From assembly GCA_964505555.1 (NCBI GenBank), contig CAZDIO010000120.1, forward strand, positions 1-62,217: a stretch of 62,217 bases of DNA, read 5' to 3'. The translations under genes and the position numbers were made by a program. The notes beneath the pieces were generated by a model. It was not told the origin of the DNA, did not search any database, and saw nothing but the letters and a program-made list of their open reading frames with translations. Shown one piece after another: positions 26,927-35,881 of this stretch; positions within the stretch are counted from its first letter, which is position 1; the number at the start of each line of letters is the position of its first letter. Source of the DNA: CAZDIO01 sp964505555 (GTDB taxonomy: Bacteria; Bdellovibrionota_C; UBA2361; SZUA-149; CAZDIO01).

Positions 26927-28282
26927 TTAAGCCGCTGGAGCTTCTGGTTTATACAGTGGAATATCGTAGTTTACGATAATCCGATAGTCCTCAGTTGTCC
27001 CAACTTCATCTTCTTCAATGAACGCCGCTCGTAATCTGATCCAAAGCCCGGAAACAGCTCCTTCTTGAAAACGATAGTCCAAGGTAAGATCTGTTTCCGC
27101 CTTATCAGCAAGTGACTCCTTGGTGATTTCATCAATGGCACCAAACCCATGAATGTATGCTGCATTAAAGCTTAGTCCCTTCATTCCGAAGCGTCCAAAC
27201 TCATAGGTACCACCAAGCAACCAGGATTTCTCCCCTGCGCGGTTAAAATCTTCCACGATACTGGAGGTGTATCCAGCGTATGATCCATATGGGGAGCGAA
27301 CGAGAGCAGCAGAGTCGGTCATGTTAAAGGCCGCTTTGAAAATTGCATGCTTATAGCTAAAAGAATTTAAAAATCCCCAAAAGCCACTCGAAAACTCATC
27401 CCCACGTAGCAGATCCTCACCGGTACTGCGCTGATCGCCATACTGGAACGAGAATGAATTCGCCATATCCTCATCAAATTTTTTCTTATGGACAAGCTCA
27501 ACATAGGCGGTGTTGAAAATATCCGGTATAAAGAGGTTTATCGCTCCGACCGAAAGTTCCGGGATAACAAAGTAACGAAGGCCTGCAAAGGTTAACCCGT
27601 TTTCTTTGCTCCCAATACCTGCAGCATCAGACATCGAAATAAACGAATCAGACTCCCGTTTCTTCATCGAGTCAACATAACCGACGATATATTGAAACTG
27701 CTCATTTTCTGACTTCGGCATTCCAATTGCATACCCCTCAAAGGTATTAGGAATCATCCGGTTGTCTTGCTGATTGAGAAAGGGAAGATCAAATTTTTGT
27801 CGATAGAGCGTAAGCACCTGCCCAAAGAGATTCACCCGAGGATTTAATACCCCCAAGACATCAATTTCACTCTGCCCTGGCTCAAGAAGAAGTGTTCCAT
27901 CGTGATCCTCTGGGGAGTACAGTGGAAAAGAGCCGAAGTACTCTACCGCAAGCCCAAAGATTCCACCAACCCGTCCAACTTTATACTCAATCGAGTTTCC
28001 CTGAGTCCAGGCACGTGGGTCTGTATTCTCCGGGCGTGCACGATTTAAATAGTAGTTTCTAAAGTGTAGCGTAAGCTGTGAACTTTGAAGAAACTCATCG
28101 ATCGGGATCTCCTTCTCCTCCTCTCCTTCAAGCTGCTGATCAAAGGAGTTTGGCAACTGATCTGCAGATTCCGGTGCCGGAACGTTACGAAGCGTATCGT
28201 CCGCTCTGACAGACCGGACTGGAAAAAAAGTCAGTGTTACTACAACAACAAACCACCCTTGGAAAAAACGTAATCTCCTCAT
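26927..28282 (-). CDS. OprD-type outer-membrane porin
   Basis: A 451-residue outer-membrane protein. The reading begins at ATG 28282, which overlaps the stop codon of the exchanger gene (ATGA); a 26-residue upstream extension lacks sense as a signal peptide. The signal ends near VRSVRA. Features of the OprD family include FLQSSQLTLHFRNYYLNR near the mature N-terminus, repeated amphipathic strands and a strand-rich end YRIIVNYDIPLY. OprD porins take up basic amino acids and small carboxylates. The substrate here may be that of the adjacent decarboxylase. Confidence 0.75.
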   Translation of the reverse strand: MRRLRFFQGWFVVVVTLTFFPVRSVRADDTLRNVPAPESADQLPNSFDQQLEGEEEKEIPIDEFLQSSQLTLHFRNYYLNRARPENTDPRAWTQGNSIEYKVGRVGGIFGLAVEYFGSFPLYSPEDHDGTLLLEPGQSEIDVLGVLNPRVNLFGQVLTLYRQKFDLPFLNQQDNRMIPNTFEGYAIGMPKSENEQFQYIVGYVDSMKKRESDSFISMSDAAGIGSKENGLTFAGLRYFVIPELSVGAINLFIPDIFNTAYVELVHKKKFDEDMANSFSFQYGDQRSTGEDLLRGDEFSSGFWGFLNSFSYKHAIFKAAFNMTDSAALVRSPYGSYAGYTSSIVEDFNRAGEKSWLLGGTYEFGRFGMKGLSFNAAYIHGFGAIDEITKESLADKAETDLTLDYRFQEGAVSGLWIRLRAAFIEEDEVGTTEDYRIIVNYDIPLYKPEAPAA

Positions 28283-29976
28283 GATAGCACCATCGCAAAA
28301 TAGCCAAACACCGTTAATAAGACCCCAGAAACTGCATATCCAACCGGGAAACCGATCCACGGCACAGAACTGTTAATCTCTTTTGCAGCCTCACGAGCTG
28401 GCCCGGAGTGAGATCTCGCACCTGCAACTCCCCCCATCAAAACTGCCGGGTTAATCTTCAGCAGATGGTACCCGATTGCCCAAACAATAAACGGGGGAAC
28501 CGTGCTTGCAACAAAGCCGGCAACAAATATTTTAATCGCCAAAGCACCACTTAACTGACTTAAGAGCGCTGCTCCTGCATTGATTCCAACAATCCCAACA
28601 AAGGTAACAAGCCCCAAGTCTTCAAGGATGTTTCGTGCGGCATTTGGTGTGCTTCCAAAAAACCGCAGCCTCGATACCACCGAAGAGACAAAGATCCCAG
28701 AAAGCAGTAAGCCTCCCGCATTTCCCAGTCCAACGGAGAATGAGCCAACAGGCACATTTATTAATCCAATCAGCAAACCGAGGATCATTCCAAACGCAAG
28801 CGTCAGTAGATCTGTTGAAGTACTTGGACGAGCCACTTTTCCAACAAGCTCACCCACATGACTAATTGCGGATTTTAAACCCGCAAGAAAGAGCACATCA
28901 AAGCGTTGGAGTTTCGTTTCCGCACCAACAGGAATCGGCACTCCTCCGCGCTCAATCTTTAGAAGCTGGAGTTGCCCTGCAAAGGGTTCATTTCGAAACT
29001 CTTTAAGTACTTTTCCTTCAACTTCTCGATTCGTCACGAGCACTTCAGCTTGGTCAAGTGGAATATTTAAGGCGGTAGCATCTGCAACTTCTGGCCCTAA
29101 GAGTCCCATATTTGAGGTGAGATCTTCGAGCCGACCACCAAGCGCAACAATATCACCTGACTGCAGAGCAAGTTCTGGCTCTGCAGCAAGCGCGGTGTTT
29201 CCACGAACAACATTCAAGATTCGATACTGTGGATAGGTCGTGCGGATCGCAGCAATTGTCTTTCCAGCAGTCGACTGATTCTCCAATCGATACGCACGTA
29301 ATCCTGCTGGACGATATCCTGTTAATCCTGTGTCATCCACATTTGGAACACCGTTTGTGCGCTCGTATTCTTTTGCCGCTGCCTTCGCATCAACACCCCA
29401 CCAACGTGGGAGATACTTACAGACTAGAATAATTCCAACAGTGCCCCAGATATAGGTTACCCCGTATGAAAGCGCGATCATTCCGGTCGCTTGTTCCGCT
29501 GTCGTTCCCTCGGGCAACTTATACGCACCCTGGGTAATCGCCATCTCTGCAGTACCGATCGCTGCTGACATCGTCTGCGACCCCGCAAGAATTCCCCCTG
29601 CAGCGCCAGGTGGTAAACCCAACAACGACGACATAAAGACCACAAGAAAAAGTCCTAGGAAGCTACAGATTACAGCTAAACCAAAAAACTTTAGCCCATC
29701 TCCTTTGAGGCTGTTTATAAATGAAGGGCCAACACGAAGACCGACCCCATACATAAACAGATAATAAAAGAGTGACTTCGCGAAGTTATTTAACTCTAAT
29801 TTCACTCCATATACAGACGCCCAACAAGAGATCGCTGCACCAACAACGATCGCTCCTGCCACCATCCCCAAGCCATACCCTTTCACGGTCAGCCGTCCAA
29901 TTGCCACGGCAAGCCCAATCGTTAAGAAAAGTAAGATATAGGGGTTGGTTTGAAGAAAAGTAAAAATAGATGTCAT
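28279..29976 (-). CDS. AspT/YidE-type amino acid exchanger
   Basis: A 565-residue inner-membrane antiporter of the aspartate:alanine exchanger family. Two membrane halves (about 1-180 and 380-565), each containing a family loop such as GGILAGSQTMSAAIGTAEMA and GGVAGARSHSGPAREAAKE, flank a cytosolic block with two RCK-C/TrkA-C domains. AspT partners usually exchange a decarboxylase's substrate for its product, generating proton motive force. The decarboxylase gene immediately upstream (27 nt) supports that here. The actual substrate is not certain. Confidence 0.83.
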   Translation of the reverse strand: MTSIFTFLQTNPYILLFLTIGLAVAIGRLTVKGYGLGMVAGAIVVGAAISCWASVYGVKLELNNFAKSLFYYLFMYGVGLRVGPSFINSLKGDGLKFFGLAVICSFLGLFLVVFMSSLLGLPPGAAGGILAGSQTMSAAIGTAEMAITQGAYKLPEGTTAEQATGMIALSYGVTYIWGTVGIILVCKYLPRWWGVDAKAAAKEYERTNGVPNVDDTGLTGYRPAGLRAYRLENQSTAGKTIAAIRTTYPQYRILNVVRGNTALAAEPELALQSGDIVALGGRLEDLTSNMGLLGPEVADATALNIPLDQAEVLVTNREVEGKVLKEFRNEPFAGQLQLLKIERGGVPIPVGAETKLQRFDVLFLAGLKSAISHVGELVGKVARPSTSTDLLTLAFGMILGLLIGLINVPVGSFSVGLGNAGGLLLSGIFVSSVVSRLRFFGSTPNAARNILEDLGLVTFVGIVGINAGAALLSQLSGALAIKIFVAGFVASTVPPFIVWAIGYHLLKINPAVLMGGVAGARSHSGPAREAAKEINSSVPWIGFPVGYAVSGVLLTVFGYFAMVLS

Positions 29977-30003
29977 GATATATCCTCCGCTGTCCTTTCT
30001 CTC

Positions 30004-32781
30004 TTAGATTCGTGACTGTTTTTGTTGTTCTAATGCTGCAGGCTTCAGGAGCTTCAACCCTTCTCCTGCGTTGTATCCGTGAATCTCCTTCACATCGAGC
30101 TTACGCATGTACGTAATAATTTCTCGGGTAATGATCTGTCCCGGAACCATAATTGGAAATCCTGGAGGATACGGAATGACAAAGTTTGCAGAAACAAGCT
30201 CTGGACCTTTCTCAATTCGATCATCTATCTCCTTACTTGCAAGCTTCACATGCTCACACGACTCCGCATTGTAAGCCGTGTAATACGCAGCTCGCATATG
30301 CCCTTCCGCCGTGTTTCCTTTTGGATTGTCACGAAATGAACGGTGGAAATTACTAAAATCTGGAAGATCCGGCACATCCTCAATGAGCGATTTTACTCGC
30401 GACTTAAACGACGCCTGTGCTTCTTCTCCATCTTTCTGGAGTCGATCCTCAATCTGTCGCGAAATATCCGCAAGGGCCTTGATAATATGCGCCAGATCGC
30501 TTCGCGTATTGTTAATATTTACCTGCACTAAGATACTATTTCGCGATGTCTTGTTGATCTGAATATCGTGTTCATTGCTTAAGATGGATTTAAATTGCGT
30601 CCCATCAAAGCCCGCATTTCCACAAAGCAATGTGACACGAGTTGGATCCAAGAAGAACTCATCCTCCACTAATGCCTGAAGTGCTTTTGTCCAGTTAGAA
30701 TCTGGGGCACTGTAGTCGGTAAAACCAGAACGCCGATACTCTGCGGGGATCATCTCCGCAGGGGTCAGTGCCCGGAAGTACTTTGATATAAGCGGATGTG
30801 AATTAATCTCATGTCGCAGTTCCAGCGAAAGCTGAATCGCGCGAGTTACCAATTCATACCCTTCAAGTTCCATTTGTCGTCTTGCAACATCCAAGGAGGC
30901 AATAATCTGCAGATTTGGCGAAGTGGATGTATGAGTGAAAAATGCCTCATGGAACGACTCTTCCGTATGGTGAAAATCATCGTCAGCAACAACAATGATT
31001 GACCCTTGCCGAAGCGCTGACATTGATTTGTGAACTGAGGTTGTTTGGTACACCCGCACTCGTGTTTTATCAGGATCTGGCCATAACCGCGTTTCAAGTA
31101 GTTTAGGATTCTTCGGATCAATTTCGCCAACCTCGGCACGAAATTTCTTATATTGTTCCCGGTAGCTTGGATCCTTAAGCATGGCACGAACTGCCGCCGC
31201 TCCATCCATTGCGGTACGTCGCCGCAAAAACGGCGAAAAGCGAGCAAATGCTGACCAAGCCTCATCCCATAAAAAGACTAGGTCTGGTTTAATTGCTAAG
31301 CACTCTTCCATAGTCTGACGCACATTGGCCAAATGACCATCAAAAGTACAATTCGTAAGCACGAGCATTCTAGCCTTATCGAGTTTTCCTTCCGCCTTAA
31401 GCTTTAGGAGCGCTTCTTTGATTCGGCGAATTGGTACACTTCCATACATCGAATACTGTGGGAGCGGGAAAGCATCGATGTAATATGGTTGTGCCCCAGC
31501 AAGAACCGCTCCGTAGTGGTGCGATTTGTGACAATCACGGTCAATCAGTAGGATGTCTCCAGGTGCAAGAATTGCCTGACTTACGATTTTGTTTGATGTC
31601 GAGGTGCCATTTGTTACAAAAAACGAACGATCGCCACCAAATGCTCGTGCTGCTGCCTCTTGAGCAAGTTTGATATTACCAGTTGGCTCAAGCAAACTAT
31701 CGAGACCACCAGTCGTTGCAGAAGATTCCGCAAGAAACAGGTTTATTCCGTAGAACTCCCCCATATCCCGAATCCAATTGGACTTAAAAATCGACTTTCC
31801 ACGTGCAATTGGGAGCGCATGAAATGTGCCGATCGGACGCTGCGCATACTTCTTTAGATTATCAAAATACGGCGTTCGATAGCGCTCCGCTACTCCTTCA
31901 AGAATACTTAAGTGCAGCTCAAGGAGCTCTTCAATTGCGTAAAATACCCGTCGAATTTGGGCCACTTCTTCGGTCCCAGCAAGCTTCTCTACCTCTTCTT
32001 CGGTAAGCAGATACATATCGAGCTCAGGTCTGATGCGTTTGAGTGTCTTTGCAAGCGTTGCCCCAAAATTCATTGAGGGATCTTGCTTTGCACTCAAATC
32101 AACCTGACGAACTAAGAAGTTACGAAGGAGCGGGAGCTCAAGCGTTGATGAAAATTTAAAGCCATCATACATAACCACTGCTTGTATGTTGAAATTAAAA
32201 ACCGTCGCAAGGATCGCATCCTCAAAGCTCCCCACAATTACTGGCTCATAAACAAACTGATCTTCCGGTCGTGAAAATGCACGAGTCGCCTCACGAATCG
32301 AAGGCCAGTTAGCGCGATCACTTGCAGTAACAACAAGGATTTCAAAATAAGGACGAGATTTTGCTTTCTCTGAGCCGAGCGCCGGTGGAAGAGCCTCGGT
32401 AATGACAGGTTCTCCGCTGCGATCAAGTCGCCATGCGTTAACATCATGTCGATAGGTATTTGCAACAAGAGCGTTATTTATTTTTTGGACGCTCAAGGAA
32501 AATGCGCCGAAATCTTCTGTATTAAATAACTCGCGCAGTGAGTTCATCAGATCAGGGCCTGGATACGCAAAAAACTCCTCTAATGAGGATACCTCAGCAA
32601 GAACAGCGGCCACCTCATTCTTTTGAGCTGTAAGATCGCTCTTATTAGAAGCGACAAGCCCTCGAGCAAAACGATTCAGTGCATGCCAGCGATCAAATCG
32701 TGCCTCTGAGGCAGAAAAGAATTGATCCATCGAGCCGGTTGATTTTGGAAGATCGGAAGGTCGTGCAGGTTTTGTTGTCAT
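30004..32781 (-). CDS. Orn/Lys/Arg decarboxylase-family PLP enzyme
   Basis: A 925-residue fold-type I decarboxylase, longer than the usual 710-780. The extra about 130 N-terminal residues are unknown. A receiver-like wing domain follows (PYFEILVVTASDRANWPSIR at 145-164), then the PLP domain: SFFVTNGTSTSNKIV (386-400), DRDCHKSHH, the cofactor Asp in FLWDEAW (near 506), and the Schiff-base Lys585 in TTSVHKSM. The C-terminal domain has IPYPPGFPIMVPGQ. Substrate (arginine, lysine, ornithine or another) cannot be read off. It is the first gene of a probable operon with exchanger, porin and GltS. Confidence 0.87.
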   Translation of the reverse strand: MTTKPARPSDLPKSTGSMDQFFSASEARFDRWHALNRFARGLVASNKSDLTAQKNEVAAVLAEVSSLEEFFAYPGPDLMNSLRELFNTEDFGAFSLSVQKINNALVANTYRHDVNAWRLDRSGEPVITEALPPALGSEKAKSRPYFEILVVTASDRANWPSIREATRAFSRPEDQFVYEPVIVGSFEDAILATVFNFNIQAVVMYDGFKFSSTLELPLLRNFLVRQVDLSAKQDPSMNFGATLAKTLKRIRPELDMYLLTEEEVEKLAGTEEVAQIRRVFYAIEELLELHLSILEGVAERYRTPYFDNLKKYAQRPIGTFHALPIARGKSIFKSNWIRDMGEFYGINLFLAESSATTGGLDSLLEPTGNIKLAQEAAARAFGGDRSFFVTNGTSTSNKIVSQAILAPGDILLIDRDCHKSHHYGAVLAGAQPYYIDAFPLPQYSMYGSVPIRRIKEALLKLKAEGKLDKARMLVLTNCTFDGHLANVRQTMEECLAIKPDLVFLWDEAWSAFARFSPFLRRRTAMDGAAAVRAMLKDPSYREQYKKFRAEVGEIDPKNPKLLETRLWPDPDKTRVRVYQTTSVHKSMSALRQGSIIVVADDDFHHTEESFHEAFFTHTSTSPNLQIIASLDVARRQMELEGYELVTRAIQLSLELRHEINSHPLISKYFRALTPAEMIPAEYRRSGFTDYSAPDSNWTKALQALVEDEFFLDPTRVTLLCGNAGFDGTQFKSILSNEHDIQINKTSRNSILVQVNINNTRSDLAHIIKALADISRQIEDRLQKDGEEAQASFKSRVKSLIEDVPDLPDFSNFHRSFRDNPKGNTAEGHMRAAYYTAYNAESCEHVKLASKEIDDRIEKGPELVSANFVIPYPPGFPIMVPGQIITREIITYMRKLDVKEIHGYNAGEGLKLLKPAALEQQKQSRI

Positions 32782-32832
32782 AAAAGTCTCCTTGAATTTG
32801 ACAGCAACTATCGAGCAACTAGCTAATCGTTC

Positions 32833-32852
32833 ATTATGACCATGGTCATAAT
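32833..32852. promoter_or_regulatory. Perfect 20-bp palindrome, candidate operator
   Basis: ATTATGACCATGGTCATAAT is fully self-complementary and lies 52 nt upstream of the decarboxylase start codon, followed by another half-like ATTATGA. Its position between divergent genes (decarboxylase operon and mscS) fits a dimeric repressor or activator site. Confidence 0.55.
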
Positions 32853-33067
32853 TGATTATGAGTTAAGTACCCCAATAAGGGGGAAGCATACTCTGATCAA
32901 AAAAATTTACAATCAGCACAAGAATTTTTATCGATTCCTTATCTCCAATCACCGGATGTGATAAAGTCCGAGCTCTGAAATGGCGATTATGGCGATCAAT
33001 CTTTGTCTGGATTTCCCTTACTGCCATACATTACGCGCGTTTATGATGGCTAACCTGAGTTTAGAAA

Positions 33068-35326
33068 ATGAGTAATATCAGAAATGACATCTTAGTAATT
33101 ACCCTCTCTTTGGGTATATTCCTCTGTCTTGGACCGGTCACAGATGATGCAGAATCGCAATTACCAAACGTAGGCAAAATAAAGGCTGAGGAAGCACTCC
33201 CCCCAACGCCTCCCGATATCAAGACAGTAATTCAGACGAATCGCGAAGCTGCATCAAAAAGACTTAACGTCCTTGAAAAACAATTTGCAGAAGGGCACAT
33301 CATTGATACCGAAGAGTTTGAAGCACTTTATAGTTCGTACTCCGAGCTTGTCGGGGTACTTGATATCCATCTTACCGCACTTACCGAAGCAGAGAAACTT
33401 GCTGAACGAAACAAGAATATCGATCACGAATACGAACTTCGCCTCAGTGATTTAAGAAAAAACATTGAGCCACAGTCGTTTGCTTACCAGGTTCGCTTAG
33501 AAGAAACACTTCTCAACTCACGTGAAGATCTTGCAAATATACAAACAGCAATTGCGCAACGCCAAGAAGAGGTCCAGGCACAAACAAAAATCGCAAACGA
33601 TCTCGCCAAACAATTAAGACTTGAACGTGAGAAGCTTGTCGCAGATGGAAAGACACTTACCTCACTTGAGTCGACAGAAATTCGAGAACGCCTCGCACGA
33701 GCCAATGCAGATCTACGAAAAATTGAGGTTGAGAATCTCACAAATCGCGAAAAGATCGAAAAGCAGTTTGTCAACAAGCTAGGGACTCTCTTAGGTGATA
33801 TTCGTTCCCATGTTCAATTCTCCAAAGAAGCCCTCAAGCAACTCATAGAATCTCGAGACACTGAGATTCTAAAAATCGCTGAAGATATTCGTCTCCGTCA
33901 ACGCGAGCTCAATCAGGAATTAGTAAATACCGCAACACTTGAAGATCTCACAACAAAACGACTCTTGCGAATTTACTCTAACCTCGTAAACCTTTACCTA
34001 ACGCTCCTGAGAGCGAAAAAAGGGCTTCTGGAGTTTGATAAACGATTGATTACAGCACGCTTTGAACTCTCTCAAAAGAAGCTCACAAAGACCTCTCTTC
34101 AACAGCTCCATGACGAACTCCACAAACGAGCTGTTGCTGTTGATACCGAGTTTTTTTCACAGAACCGAGCCATGTCCCAAGTTATTGAAGAATACGTATC
34201 GCGTCAGGATCTCTTTTCAAAACTTGAGATATATAACGATGTCAATAATAAGTTTCGTTCTACACTTCGCGTTTCGTTCCTCACTCTTTCAGACATCAGT
34301 AAATTCTCAAATATGATGAAATATTTACGCGATTCGGGCGATTTCTCCACACTTACGAACCGCCCGGGCGTAACCGCCTTGAGTGCCCTCTGGTCGGGAC
34401 TTAAAACGTTTTGGAACTTTGAGGTATTTGTTGTTGATGAAAGTCCGATTACCGTTGGGAAACTTTTTGTCGCTTTATTTCTTTTTGTCTTTGGAATTCG
34501 TGCCTCACGCTATCTTTCTAGTCGATTTCAAGAAGCACTTCTCTCCCGAGCACACATTGACTCTGGTGCGGCTGCTGCATTTGGCACGATCTCTTTTTAT
34601 GCGCTGCTTATCCTCTCGGCGATTATCTCCCTTCAGTTTGTGCGGATTCCACTGACCATCTTCACACTTGCCGGAGGAGCATTGGCCATCGGGATTGGTT
34701 TTGGAAGTCAGACTATTGTTAAAAACTTTTTTAGTGGCTTGATTTTACTCTTTGAACGACCGCTTCGTGTAGGCGACATCATTCAGTACGATACGACGAT
34801 CGGCGTTGTCTCAAGAATCGGTGGACGAAGCACCCTCATTGCAACAGGAGACCAGCTTGAAGTAGTCGTTCCAAACAGTTATCTCATTGAAAATACCTTT
34901 ACCAACTGGACCCTCTCAAGCAACAAAATTAGACGATCAATCAAGGTGGGGATCGCCTACGGATCTCCTCTTCGCGAAGCAGGCCAAACCATGCTTGCCC
35001 AAACAGAGAAACACAATCTCGTATTAAAAGATCCCGCTCCCGATGTATTGTTTTCAGATTTTGGAGAAAGCGCGATAACGCTTACCTTACGTTTTTGGGT
35101 TCAGATTGGAACAGGAACTGAAGCTACTAAGGTAGAGAGTGACTTACGACACATGATAGATGGCGCATTTCGAGAGGCAAAGATCGAAATCGCCTTTCCG
35201 CAAAGAGACATGAACCTCACTTCCAGCAAACCTCTACAAATTCAACTTGTAAAAGATTCAGATCCGACCCCGGTGAACCAAGCTCCAAGCACCTCCCTTC
35301 CTGAGGTGAAGAGCGCAGAAAAATGA
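33068..35326 (+). CDS. Large MscS-family mechanosensitive channel
   Basis: A 752-residue protein. A signal-like segment (VITLSLGIFLCLGP) precedes about 380 residues of periplasmic coiled coil (e.g. QRQEEVQAQTKIANDLAKQL). Four membrane segments follow from about residue 450, and the pore helix is in the motif GFGSQTIVKNFFSGLILLFERPLRVGD. The cytosolic beta domain contains VPNSYLIENTFTNWT. This MscK-like architecture relieves hypo-osmotic stress; a link to amino acid or pH stress through the divergent decarboxylase operon is only positional. The C-terminus is proline/serine-rich. Confidence 0.9.
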   Translation: MSNIRNDILVITLSLGIFLCLGPVTDDAESQLPNVGKIKAEEALPPTPPDIKTVIQTNREAASKRLNVLEKQFAEGHIIDTEEFEALYSSYSELVGVLDIHLTALTEAEKLAERNKNIDHEYELRLSDLRKNIEPQSFAYQVRLEETLLNSREDLANIQTAIAQRQEEVQAQTKIANDLAKQLRLEREKLVADGKTLTSLESTEIRERLARANADLRKIEVENLTNREKIEKQFVNKLGTLLGDIRSHVQFSKEALKQLIESRDTEILKIAEDIRLRQRELNQELVNTATLEDLTTKRLLRIYSNLVNLYLTLLRAKKGLLEFDKRLITARFELSQKKLTKTSLQQLHDELHKRAVAVDTEFFSQNRAMSQVIEEYVSRQDLFSKLEIYNDVNNKFRSTLRVSFLTLSDISKFSNMMKYLRDSGDFSTLTNRPGVTALSALWSGLKTFWNFEVFVVDESPITVGKLFVALFLFVFGIRASRYLSSRFQEALLSRAHIDSGAAAAFGTISFYALLILSAIISLQFVRIPLTIFTLAGGALAIGIGFGSQTIVKNFFSGLILLFERPLRVGDIIQYDTTIGVVSRIGGRSTLIATGDQLEVVVPNSYLIENTFTNWTLSSNKIRRSIKVGIAYGSPLREAGQTMLAQTEKHNLVLKDPAPDVLFSDFGESAITLTLRFWVQIGTGTEATKVESDLRHMIDGAFREAKIEIAFPQRDMNLTSSKPLQIQLVKDSDPTPVNQAPSTSLPEVKSAEK

Positions 35327-35377
35327 ATCAGGAACATTCGAAAGCCATTCTATCTTAGACGTGGTGAGAAGTTACAT

Positions 35378-35430
35378 CCTGTCGTTGCGTTTCGAGCGCG
35401 AGGCCCGGGGTCCAGGATCGCAACGACAGG
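35378..35430. repeat. Dispersed palindrome, GCAACGACAGG type
   Basis: CCTGTCGTTGCG (35378-35389) and CGCAACGACAGG (35419-35430) are perfect inverted arms between convergent genes. The right-arm motif recurs at 3-17 (CTCGCAACGACAGG) and 43632-43646 (GGCTCGCAACGACAG), indicating a dispersed repeat that may double as a bidirectional terminator. Confidence 0.65.
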
Positions 35431-35463
35431 AAAAGATCTACAATAGAACAACGCTCAATTTTT

Positions 35464-35817
35464 TCAGCGAATCATGCAGGTTTTTTTAATCTGAGCGACT
35501 TTTGCATCGATATCAGCGTTATACTGCCCTGTTGCTACCTCCACACGATCGCTATAATCGCCCATGAGTAATCCTGCCACCGCAGCAATCGGCATCACGG
35601 ACCGCACCCCAGAGAGAGCTCGCTTCCCAGCTGAAGCACGCTCCTCCTCTAGAACCCGCAGATCGTTTTTTGCCGTTTTACAATTTACTGGCTGATTGAG
35701 TTCACGTTTTGCCTCTGAACTTACAGACGGGATTGGTGAGATATTATCCCGTTTTGAACAACCAGAAACAACCACAAGAGCCACTGCCAAAAGAGAGTAC
35801 CGAAGTGTTTTATTCAT
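35464..35817 (-). CDS. Small lipoprotein, paralog of 21308-21808
   Basis: A 117-residue lipoprotein (lipobox VVSGC). The mature part VNCKTAKNDLRVLEEERAS to GQYNADIDAKVAQIKKTC matches the C-terminal half of the exported protein at 21308-21808, with the same two Cys residues. This paralog lacks the Val/Thr/Gly-rich middle. Function unknown; it lies in the same strand as, and downstream of, the RND operon. Confidence 0.62.
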   Translation of the reverse strand: MNKTLRYSLLAVALVVVSGCSKRDNISPIPSVSSEAKRELNQPVNCKTAKNDLRVLEEERASAGKRALSGVRSVMPIAAVAGLLMGDYSDRVEVATGQYNADIDAKVAQIKKTCMIR

Positions 35818-35881
35818 TACAGTTTCCTTTCATAATAAAGTTATACCGCTATAATCACCCAAGAGAACTTACTTAAACAGC

